The notes below the pieces were generated by a model that was given only the letters and a program-made list of their open reading frames with translations, searched no databases and had not been told where the DNA came from. A stretch of 39,560 nt of DNA from Ectocarpus siliculosus. Its lineage: Eukaryota; Sar; Phaeophyceae; Ectocarpales; Ectocarpaceae. This document shows, piece after piece, positions 13,067 to 23,100 of this stretch. A program made the translations under genes and the position numbers. The stretch lies in assembly GCA_000310025.1 (NCBI GenBank), contig FN649726.1, positions 3,439,861 to 3,479,420 on the forward strand. Reading direction: 5' to 3'. Numbering within the stretch: the stretch's first letter is position 1; each line of letters starts with the position of its first letter.

Positions 13067-13755
13067 CCCGAATCTATAATAGAGTAAGAGGTGGGTGCCT
13101 TCGAAGCGAAGAGACGAACGAGTCTACACAGTCTTGGGGTGTGTGGTATAGCTATTATTATGCAGGGGCGGCCAACGAAAGTGGTGGCGACTGTTCTGAA
13201 ACCCATGTTTTGTATGCTATGGGCCACGTTCTCCTTTCTTTGTGGTATTTGGTTTTTGTATGCCCGCGTGTCAATAGACACGTGGGAGTAATCCGTGGTA
13301 CCCGGAAGCACCGTACTGGCCGACAGATCGCCCGACCAATAGAACCCCCGTTCGCCGACACGACTTTGTGAGTGAATTTGTCGTGTTTTCGTAAGAAAAT
13401 ACAATATTAAATGTGGCGTGTCTGTGTTCCCAGAATTTATAGATATCGACGATAGAGAGACAAGGGATCCATCGTACAAAGACGCAGGCTTGATACTACA
13501 TGGGTGGTTATCTTCGTGGCCCGACCCAAAACGCATACCACATATCAATATCATCTCCTCGTGAGACAGCACCAACCACCTCCAAATCTCCGTGTAACAA
13601 GGAAGGAGGCGATCTTCTTGTTGTCCCGACCGTCACAACAACAACACCACCAACAAGAACAACAACAACAACAACAAGGACCTTTCGCCGTGGTTGACGA
13701 TTCCTACACAATCACCGACTATTCTTGTTTCCTACTCCGTGAGAAGAAGAAGACG
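13067..13755. other. Region between the TPR gene and the next reading frame
   Basis: This should include the 3' UTR of the TPR gene. A CAA/ACA-rich run lies at about 13636-13680. No convincing coding segment is visible on either strand; overlapping frames give low-complexity translations. Confidence 0.45.
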
Positions 13756-14206
13756 ATGCTTCGTCACTTCAAGAGAAAGTTGGTCTCGGACACCACGGCT
13801 CGAGGCCGAGTACCGGTGGAGCTACGCCGAGAAGGTCGACCAGGCCGCTCCCCTGCCGCACAGGAGCAACGGCTGGCGCTTCCTGCTGGACCTGCGGGAG
13901 GGAGAGACCTACAGGCGCCAGGCGGTCTTCGGGACCGGGTTCCGGCTTCGCCTGCCGTTCCCCCATCTCTCCCCGGGGCCAGGACACCGACGGTTCATCT
14001 CGCACCCTCTCGGCGGGGATCCCGACCTGCAGGACTTTCAGACTTGGGGGCGAGGGGCACGTTGCGCAAGGGCATGCGTGGTACACCCGCACGACGCCGA
14101 CGCCTGGCGGGCGGCCTTCGTCGACGTCGAGGGCGGCCGCGGCCACGGACAGCTGGTCGTCTCGGCCGCAGACGACACCTGGTCTTTTAGTGTACCAAGT
14201 ATGTAG
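13756..14206 (+). CDS. Unassigned reading frame, GC3-rich, with a frame switch near the start
   Basis: I do not recognise the product. From about 13800 to 14206 (TAG) the second plus frame is strongly coding-like: nearly every third base is G or C and aromatic residues are well spread, with segments such as LEAEYRWSYAEKVDQ, GWRFLLDLREGETYRR, DADAWRAAFVDVEGG and DDTWSFSVP. That frame has no ATG before its final residues. The only nearby ATG, 13756, is in the first frame and gives MLRHFKRKLVSDTTAR before the frames would have to switch near 13800. Either an upstream exon feeds the second frame (an AG at about 13770-13771 is a candidate acceptor), or a single-base indel separates them, real or from assembly. 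A GTATGT at about 14202 could also be a donor, so the stop may not be the true end. The minus-strand frame over the same DNA is less coding-like. Confidence 0.45.
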
Positions 14207-14917
14207 ATGTACTTTTTGTCGAGCTTGTTGACAATGCACCTGCCGGATACATACGTCTCTTCTTTGCCGTGGCATGTTTGGATTATTAATCAACGCTTGC
14301 TTGTACAACTGTAAGTCTACACCGTACAAGTAAACCCTGGGGTGTGTAAGTTGGCAATCCGACGAGTGTCGTCGTCTTTGCCAGTCCCAGGCTCTCGATT
14401 GTTTTGTCACAATGTTACTCCATGTGTAGGGCAGATTACTTTCGGGGCGAAGGTCAGCAGAGACAGACGTCGAACCAAGCTAAGGCGATACTTTCAGCAG
14501 TCGGCGCCCGTTTCAGGAAAACTCGGCTAGAAGAATTACTTTTGTGTGACCTCTTTTATCATTGGGAGAATGCGATCGATCATGCTCCTCCGCCTTCAAA
14601 AAAGCATCAACCGTATGCAGCAAACGAAATGAAACTTTCTTATGATGTGTACCACTGAATTTCACACTTCACCAGTGGCAAAGAAGAGAGAAACACAGAG
14701 ACACTTAAAAAATACGTCAATGGGATGCTGGGGTGGGCAAAAGACACAATGCTCGCGTTTGGCACCTTGTCGCTTCGATTGAGAACCCCTTCGACAAGTC
14801 GAAGCTGGGTCGCGCGAAGACACCGCCGCGATTTTGTGCGCGTAGCTTTCGCGAGCTGAGAGAAATCGAGCAGCAAAAAAAAAACGCTGCCAGATTTCAC
14901 ATTTCTTTCGCAGCAGA
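14207..14917. other. No supported gene
   Basis: Short frames are present: after an AG near 14430 one runs to a stop at about 14530, and another around 14733-14917 leads into the 21-bp repeat. None has recognisable motifs or consistent splice borders. Confidence 0.35.
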
Positions 14918-14980
14918 AACCAATCCTAGTCGGATTGGAACCAATCCTAGTCGGATTGGAACCAATCCTAGTCGGATTGG
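14918..14980 (+). repeat. Three tandem copies of a 21-bp palindromic repeat
   Basis: Three identical 21-bp units lie head to tail at 14918-14938, 14939-14959 and 14960-14980, followed by AAC. Each unit contains the arms CCAATCC and GGATTGG around the five-base loop TAGTC, so each can form a seven-bp hairpin. Because 21 is a multiple of three, both strands read through as a seven-residue repeat (NPSRIGT on plus, SNPTRIG on minus). There are no unique spacers, so this is not a CRISPR array. Confidence 0.97.
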
Positions 14981-16428
14981 AACTACCAAAACACGAACAT
15001 AACCAATAGGAGTGACCGTCATTAATGACATTTTCCTGCTGCAACAAAATACATGAGGATAGAATACACAGGCAGGCAAGTTTAATCGCTTTCTTCCTTG
15101 CGCCTCCCTGGAACACTAGCCACAAAAACGCAGCGCGCTCCGCCCGCATGTATGTGCGCCTGGCACGACTATCATATGCCAGAGCGTTCGACTACCTTAC
15201 GAAAGAGGGACAACAAAAGGGTACAAACTCGGCCAGGACATGGAAAATGGGCGATACTGATCGGCTACCAGATCGAACACAGCAGCGCGGCGGCACACGT
15301 TACCAACTCCTACACCGGGAAAGACGAACGGACCCAATGGGACGTGAAAAGGCCCCGCCCAAATAATTCATTACAAAACATACCGACGTCTCCAGCCATC
15401 GCTTTCTAACCCTAACCAACAGTCAATCAACTCAATAAAAATCACAGTTTACTTTTTGTTGTGTCTCGTTTTCGCTCGTTTACACGCAAGGTCAGCAGCC
15501 AAAGTTATTTCAGCCCAACGACAGCGTGTCGGCCAGCGAGCGGACAGACCAATCACCTATCACTCGAACACCGGGTCTCCTGCTCTGTACCTCTTTCGCT
15601 CCTTGTCGCCGCTGCTGCTGGTGCGCACTAACCAGCAGCACGGCATCGAGAATTCAACGTATATGTAAACCTGCGTTTGAAGTGTGCCACGGCAGCACAG
15701 GTTGGACTGTACAAAGCATGCGAGCACTTCTAGCATAGCGCGCGCAACATCAAACAACTCCCCCTCCCCTCCTCATCTATTTCCCCCACTCCATCCTTTC
15801 AGGGAAACACTACAGGGCAGAAAAGAAGCACCAGCAAAACAAATGGATTCCCGCCCCGCATCTGCCTCAGCCACCACGATCACCAGTGCATCACACATCC
15901 ACGTGACCCCCGGCAGGGAAAAATACCCCCCCCACTCTTCATCTTCTACACCCCCCCCCCCGCCCCCAACACTTTTTAGTTGATAAACCTAGGAACTGTA
16001 AGTAATGACCTCGTGGTGTAACCTACCGTCTTAGCACACGAAACTAAAAAGAAACATCCAGATCTCCATGGCAACGCCAAGACGCGCAAGACGAGCTACA
16101 GAAAAAAAAACACAGACAAAGGTTCCTTTGTATCCTTGGTCTGTGCGCACGAACACGCGGTCGCGTGCGCGGCGTGCGAACGCAGCACGTACGTACGTAA
16201 AACGTGAAGAAACCGACGTGCCACTTGCTGCAAACATGCACATGCCGTCGTAAACGCGATGAGAGACACGAGCTATTGTAACTATCTCCTAATTTATCCT
16301 ACCGATAGAGAGAAAATTTTCGAACGGGCGAGGCGTGCAGAGGCGAGAAACGCGGAAACCGTCGTCGCCTGTGGCCGCCTCGTCACACAATACAGGACTA
16401 CCCCCCCCCCCCCCCCCCTCCTCCCCCC
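14981..16428. other. No supported gene; one unassigned open frame
   Basis: A plus frame at about 15180-15366 reads GKWAILIGYQIEHSSAAAH and is moderately coding-like, but I cannot assign it and see no start or clear acceptor. From about 15400 the plus strand becomes A/C-rich. A poly-C tract leads into the assembly gap. Confidence 0.3.
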
Positions 16429-16528
16429 NNNNNNNNNNNNNNNNNNNNNNNNNNNNNNNNNNNNNNNNNNNNNNNNNNNNNNNNNNNNNNNNNNNNNNNN
16501 NNNNNNNNNNNNNNNNNNNNNNNNNNNN
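16429..16528. other. Assembly gap of exactly 100 N
   Basis: One hundred N, flanked on both sides by C homopolymers. The round number indicates a placeholder, so the true distance and any sequence in it are unknown. Sequencing probably failed in the poly-C tract. Confidence 0.99.
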
Positions 16529-19160
16529 CCCCCCCCCCCCCCCCCCTCTGCCCCCGTGCGGGCCATTTCATACTACTAGCATCTCCTTGGTAAACCTGCC
16601 CAAGTACTGAGGTGGCAAATCCAAAAGACATCGAAGTAACATGGAATACGCAAGCACGCTGCCGTTCCAAGCGAAAAACGTCTCTCCCTGCTCCACTACT
16701 CCTACACTGCTGTACTTCGGCAGTATCGTACCGAGAAAACGAAACATCAAGTGCTCCCTCCCTCCATGCGGCGCAGCCAACCAACAGAATGTACGCGAAC
16801 CAGACCGCGGCAGCGTTAAGTCGCAGGACAGGAACGGCCGCCGTTTTTTTCCAACCAGGAACAACCGTGCGTGTGCCCCACTTTTTCTCGGCCGCCAAAA
16901 CCCAGATCGCACCCGGCGGGCGCTAACTTCCACCACACTACCAGACAGGCCGATTCTTCACGCTTGCCCCAAGCGGGTGCAGTGGGTGCACCTCCACGCT
17001 TGCCACGCAATAAAATCAAGCAGAGGTACGCCCCGCCACCGCTGAATGTCGCTTCGACCTTGGCGGCGCTGCCTCTGTTTCTACTTTCAATCGTCAACAG
17101 GTGGAATCATCTTCCAAACAAACGAAAAGAAGTACATGTATGCGCCGACACAACGGCCGCCGACTTGTGTCTCGAGCCAGCCTTCCGACAAGCAGCGGAG
17201 CAGCAGAAACAGCAGCAGCAGCAACAGCATATGGTGGTCAAGGCGCTCCCACACCCGGCTGCTGCACGAAGAGATTGAACTCCACAACGAGAAACGCGGA
17301 ATCCCCTTTTGCACCCCCCCCCCCCCCAAAACCCCCTCCTTTTGTGATGGGGGTGGACCACCCACGAAAATGGATATAGAAGTATCACGTCAACACATCA
17401 GCAACCTACAAAAAAACGACCGCCGATTAAGACCAACAAAGACACGATTAAAACCCGCCGCACGTTTTGCTTGCTGGATGCTGCGCTTACCAATCAATGT
17501 AATCAACACGTGCATGGGGTGCTAGCCAACTCAAGCCAAGAAAACACCTATCCTGCCTACAGCTACATCGTCCTGCAAACGCGGCGTCAACGTTTCAGAG
17601 CGCTGATAGAAAATCCATGGAATAGCGCCCCCTCCTCGAGCAAAAAAGAAATGGAGGCAGAACTTCCCAACCCCCCCCCCCCGCTTGCCTTCTCTCTATG
17701 ATTGTCCCCCTCCCTGTGTTGTTGCATCGAAGAAAACAAAAAACATGAGCATGGTACACGAAAAAAAAAAAGGTGACGGAAAACAAGAACGAAACGTGCC
17801 GAAACAGCGACGAAACAGAAAAAAAAAAAGAAAGGAAAACGAAGAAACAACCTAAGAGACCAGGAGGGCGCGGTGCCCCGCAGAATCGTTGCAGTTGCTT
17901 CGACGCCAGACTACAGCAATACGCGCTAAGCGGTAAGAGCCAGAGCAGCGCAGCGCATGGGCGAGACCAAAGTGGCGTGTCTCGCGAGCAGCAAACCCCA
18001 TAATCCATCATGAGGCAATGCGCTCTCGGACTACACACACCTCTGGACAAAGAAACACGGGCACACACACACAAACAACGCACGCACGCACGCACGCACG
18101 AACACCACCCGCCTACCAATCGTCACCTTTATCTACCTAGAGACACAACCAACCAACCCCTCTCGAGGGCGACAGCAGGGCAGGGCCCGACGACAAAACG
18201 CAAACCCCTCAGACGGGTGGGCAGCTGGCCCGAGCACCATCACACGCAAAACCCAGGGCGAAAGAGGACTCTCTCCTCTTCGCTCCTCTCGCAACGCAAA
18301 CGCACACTTTTTCTTTTTTTTTGTACCTTTTTCGTGAAAGCCGGGAGTGGGGCAAGACTTCGCTTTAAAAAAGAAATTAGAAAAAGGAAGAGACTCAGGG
18401 GGCGTCTCTTCTTCCCCCCCGCACACGAAACTACAACAGAACTAGCCTCGCGGGACACGACAAGCAGAGAGCGCAAATCCTGCCACGTGGTAAGTCACAA
18501 AACAGCAGACCAATCGAAAAAACGAAACAAAACACAAATAAAGAACATGAACCAACAGGATACAACGTGTTTTGTTCCCTGGCACCCTCGCCCCACATCC
18601 ACTCGCCCACCCTCCCTTCTTTCCTGCTTTGGTACTACTGTTCTGCTGTCTGCTGTTCTTGTGTGTGCTACTGTAACCCATACAAATCCGCCCGCCTTCC
18701 GGCATATGGCACTCGGAGGACACTTTTTCTTTCTCTCCTTCCGTCCCCCTCTCCCCCGTCGTGTCCTCCCAACATCAACAAGCAGCACATCAACACGACG
18801 GCGGCGGCAGGCAGCAGCAACAACAACAAACGAGCAACGTCAACAACGACAACCAAAACGAGCGCCGAACAGCCCGACGCTCCCTCGGCGGAGCACCTCC
18901 TCACCCTCAAACCAAAGACACGAAAACGACATTTCCGCTGTGCGGCGCATCAAGCTCCTGCTGCCGTAACGTTTCTCGCCCAAAGGAGCAACAGCAGCCC
19001 ACAACCGAAAACCAAAACATCCGGTGGATACAGCGGCCTGGGGACGCGACCAAACGGTCCACAGCCGACCCGGGTGTTCGGGCCAACAAACACCGCTGAG
19101 GCTCTTGGAACGACGACTACGCGCCCCTTGACCCTTACCGAACTTTGCCCCTCCCGTGCC
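16529..19160. other. A/C-rich low-complexity region, no supported gene
   Basis: The plus strand is strongly enriched in A and C, with CAA/CAG runs (about 17205-17230), poly-C tracts (17316-17328, 17671-17682) and a CGCA microsatellite at about 18079-18100. Long open frames occur only because stop-forming T is scarce; their translations are His/Pro/Thr/Arg-rich with no domains. The eIF5A introns show the same bias (T/G-rich in sense on the minus strand), so this could be untranslated or intronic sequence of a minus-strand transcript, perhaps the 3' end of the kinase gene. That is inference. Confidence 0.4.
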
Positions 19161-19229
19161 ATGGCATCGTTCGCCGTCGTCTGCTCTCTCGTCGCATCTG
19201 CGATCGCGTGCGCAACCTCTCCCGCACGG
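19161..19229 (+). CDS. Possible first exon encoding a signal peptide; rest not found
   Basis: The ATG at 19161 has GCCATGG context and opens MASFAVVCSLVASAIACA, a hydrophobic stretch ending in a small-residue cleavage-like site, then TSPAR. A GTACTC follows at 19230 and could be a weak donor. No downstream plus-strand exon is convincing before the kinase gene begins on the other strand at 20187. The minus strand also has an open frame here (19237-18950), so this is only a candidate. Confidence 0.22.
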
Positions 19230-20186
19230 GTACTCACTCCCCTTTCCCCCTTGACTTATTCTTTTCTCGAGTATGTACAACAAACCCTATTTAAACCCGG
19301 TCCCATCAACCCACATCTCGGGGGGCGCGGCTCTTCTGATACCGCTGCCGCTGCGGTTCTGCGCGTAGAACGCCAAGGGAGACGATGATATACAATGAAC
19401 GCCGCCTGTGGGTAAGGCTTTTTTTGACGTGGCTCAGCCCGTCCGACTCCCGCCATCGCGTCTCGTTCTGCTCCCCTTTCCCCGCCTGTGGCCCTCCCCT
19501 TCCTATCGAGAAAATACAGCAGTGATCCGTCCGTCGGACCAACAACAGAAAAAAACTCCATCTCTCAAGCACCCCAACCACCAACACAGCACACGCTTCA
19601 AACAGGCGCCAAGGGTGCTTGCACAACAACACTCGCCGCGTCAACACAGCAAAAAACAAAACACACCATGCCTCCTCATGTTCGCCCTCCTTTCCTCCTC
19701 CGATGGCTGTCAACAACAACGCCCTCTTTTTTGTGCGTTTGAGGTTCTCTCTACAAGTTGATGTCAACGTCGCCTCCTCCTCCTCCCTCACACACACCCA
19801 AAACACTCACACCCATACATTGTACGTACAGACCCTCGTAATTCAGTACATGTCGTCTCGCGCTACAGTATTCTCCTTTCTTCCTTCACCGAACCCTACA
19901 ATCCAACACACTTTTAATTGTTCAGCGCCGTGCGCCGTGCGCCGTGCGCCGTGCGCCCCCCTTTCCCCTGCTTCCGTCGCGCGTTCGCCACGGGTTTGGC
20001 AAGGCAGGTGCAGGTGGGCGTGCGAGAGCACACAAGTCGTCGACACACACACCGAAAAAAAAAAAAAGAAGCAAGATTGACCAGCGAGAAAACTTGACTC
20101 CTCGTCTTTTAGTAGAGCGACAACTCACTCTACCCTTCGTTTACCTCAAGGCAAATCAGCCGGCCGCGGTCGCGCCACGCCCCCAT
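19230..20186. other. Region downstream of the kinase gene, no supported gene
   Basis: This is A/C-rich on the plus strand and probably includes the 3' UTR of the kinase gene. It contains a heptamer repeat at 19927-19954. No coding segment with motif or splice support was found. Confidence 0.4.
19927..19954 (+). repeat. Four tandem copies of a 7-bp GC-rich unit
   Basis: The unit GCCGTGC is repeated four times without interruption, followed by a C run. It lies about 230 bp past the stop codon of the kinase gene. Confidence 0.95.
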
Positions 20187-23100
20187 CTATCGCTCGGCGC
20201 GCGGCGCCCCGCCGCCGCCCCCGCCCCCGTCGTTGGCTGTCCCGAGGGCGGCGAGCCCCAGCCCCAGAGCGTCCATGTCGAGGAGGTCTGCCCGGGTGGG
20301 GTCCCTGCGCCCGCTTGCCGCGGAGGCGTCCACCGGTCCGACGGCGGGTGAAGGGTTCCGCGAAAGCTGCGTCAGTTTCCGCTGGAGCTGTCCGATCAAG
20401 ACTTCCTGCGAGGGGGGGGGGGGGCAAAGAAGCAATCAAGCCGTGCAAGCTTAGGGGAGGGGGCGACGACTATCAGCCGAAGGGCGGCATTTTCGTCGGA
20501 CGGACCAACTTGGGTCGAGAGCGGCTCTCAAGAATCGTATTCGTACATGTTGTCGGGGGGGCTGAACAGCGGTGCGGAGAGAAGAGGGAGAAAAAAGGGG
20601 CCGCCGTCTTCCAGCTTGGGGAAAAAAGAGCAAAACATACACCGTTGAAGCTATATAACGAGACATGAGTCGACGACCAAAATCTACTACACAACAACTT
20701 TTGCGAAGACAAAATTCCTCCGCAAAGCATGGAACCATCTTCTGCACCCAAGTCCTAGGCGCGCACGAGGGGGGGAGGGAGGGACACAGAAGGAACCAAT
20801 GAGCAAACGACGGACGAACCTGCTCCTCGACTTTTCGCGTCTTCGCTGCCAGCTCCTCCCGAAGGCCCGAGTCATCCGGGTGCCCGCTGCCGCCGCCGCC
20901 GCCGCTTACGTCCCCGCTGCCGCTCCTACCCCCCCTCCTGTCAGCCCCGCCCGTGATCCCCCCCGGGCAGCCCTCGCACCCGCAGCGGCCGTCCATGTCG
21001 TCCAGCATCTCCAGCATCTCCTCGGCGGACGGGCGCTCCTCCGGGACGGTGCGGCACAGGAGCTCCGCGAGCCGGGCGACGGCGGGGCTCCGCTTCGCGA
21101 GGTGCGGCGGGGCGGACCCGCCGGGCTGCCGCATGGCCTGGAAGGCGTCGGCGCGCTCGTGCGTCGTCGTGAAGCAGCAGCAGAGCTCCAGCAGGACAAG
21201 CCCGAGGGAGAACAGGTCGGACCGCACGCCATACCGCCGGCCCTGCAGCTGCTCGGGGGAGGCGTAGGACGCCGTCCCCACCCCGGTCGTGTGGCACTCG
21301 CTCTGCGGCGGGTTCCGCCTCCGAGGCACGATGGCCGCTTCCAAGGGGTCGGGGTTCACCGCCGCTGTAGCGGTGGCGGCACTGTTTCTGCCGCTGTTGC
21401 TGTCATCGTCGCTGGAAAGACCTGTCGTAACCTCTGTCCGGGAGAGCCCGAAGTCTCCGATCTTGAGACAGCCGTCTTCGCCAACGAACACGTTCTCCGG
21501 CTTTTTGTTGAGGATGATGGGTGTCGTCGTGCAGATCATGCGGGAGTTTGGCGGCGTAAGAGGTGAGACGCGGACGAACAACGCCCGAGATTTGACCAGG
21601 ACGGGGGGAAGGTGTGCCGGAAGACGTGAGGCTAGCCACACATAGACTCTGGTTGACATTGTTGTGACGACTTGGTTTCGAGATAACAGTGAACAAACAA
21701 ATTGAATAAATGTCTTGTCAACCGGTGTCGCATGGACAGCGTGCCATCCTTTGCCCAACTACAAGCGACAACCACTATTATAGAGAGCAGAACGGGAAAC
21801 ATCCAACTCCGGCTGCTACTGCTGCTGCCGTACACACACACCAACCGCACGCATGCGACAGGAAGTGTCGTCGCTCACCGCACCCACGAAAAACATGGGC
21901 CACACGGGGGGACAGGGAGTCAGGTCTTATCACATACCACCATTACACACACACCTTCAGGTCCCGGTGTATGATCCCCTTGGAGTGCACGTGCGAAACC
22001 CCTTCGGCGAGCTGCCGGAAGAGATGCAACGCCTCGTGTAGGTCCACGCGCGCCCCCACCCCGCGGGCGCCCCTGCCGTCGCACGACCCCCAGTCCGAGG
22101 AGACCGATCGAGCCGGGGATCCGGCGGCGATCGGCGTCTTCCGCCGACGTTGCTGCTCCCCGGCCTTCGCGGGAGCCGCCGTGCTGAAAGCCTCCTGCTT
22201 GGAGCTCCCTTGGCCGCCCTCGCACTTCCGGCTCGTCTCGCGAGTGGGAGGGGGGCACAGCACGCCCGCTCCGCCGCCGCTGCCGCTGCTGCTGCTGCTG
22301 CTGGCGCCGGAGGACGAGCTTTCCGACGTCCGGTCTGACTCTCCGGAGGAAGCGGAGGTGACGGGGTCCGTCCTCGGAGACGTCGCGGGAGTTCCAAGGT
22401 CGGCCTTGCGGCCGCCGTCGCCCTTGTCGAGGTCGTTCGAGATCAGGACCGCCGGGACCGAGCCCGTGTTGCCGCCGTCGAAGGCGGGTCGGGGGGGTGG
22501 AGACGGCGGCGATCGCGAACAAGCGCGAGCGTCGTCCTCGAACAGGACGCCGCTCCCCGCGCATTCCGAAGACAGCCGCGAGTTACGGTTCTGCAGCCAG
22601 TCCTGGAGCGTCTCGCTCGGGCAGAGCGTCATCTGGATGTACAGGGTGACCTTCAGGGGCACGTTGAAGCAACAACCAGGTATCATAGTTGGGAGTTGGG
22701 GGAGCGGTTCAAAAACTCAAAAACTCGTTTCTTTTCATTCGTTGCTTGTTGTCGTCTCGAACAGTTGTTGCCTCACATGGCCATGGCGGAAGCGTCGAGA
22801 AACCCACGCAAGAATCAGTGATGTGAGTATATTGCGATACGCTTAAGCGAGATCTGTTGCTTCACCAGAAATATGCCACCCCGTCCCGCACTGTTCTTTC
22901 CGGCACTAGCACCATGCACGGCTCCAACAAGTACGTACGCATCTACCCTTGAATTTTCAATTTCGCACCACCATCCATCTCTCTCGGGTTTCATCTTCCA
23001 CGCACAGATACGCATCACACAAGCGTATGGGTAACGGGGGGCGTGGCTAGCCAAGACACCCACCGGGTACTGGACGAGCCTGTCCGGCGACAAGCTGTGC

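Noticed and set aside
13504-14190. First-frame plus ORF of 228 codons over the unassigned gene
   Set aside because: Its Arg/Pro/Gly-rich second half is the frame-shifted reading of a neighbouring frame with far better GC3 and aromatic distribution. Only its short ATG-led start is considered.
14918-14980. CRISPR-like array
   Set aside because: Units are directly adjacent without spacers, there are only three, and the genome is eukaryotic.
18010-18969. Plus-strand frame of 319 codons
   Set aside because: A/C-rich low-complexity sequence lacking stops by composition; His/Thr/Arg/Pro-rich translation with no domain or splice pattern.
20799-22846. Plus-strand frames of 255 and 378 codons
   Set aside because: They are antisense shadows of the kinase exons, which carry HRD, DFG and other conserved motifs on the minus strand.
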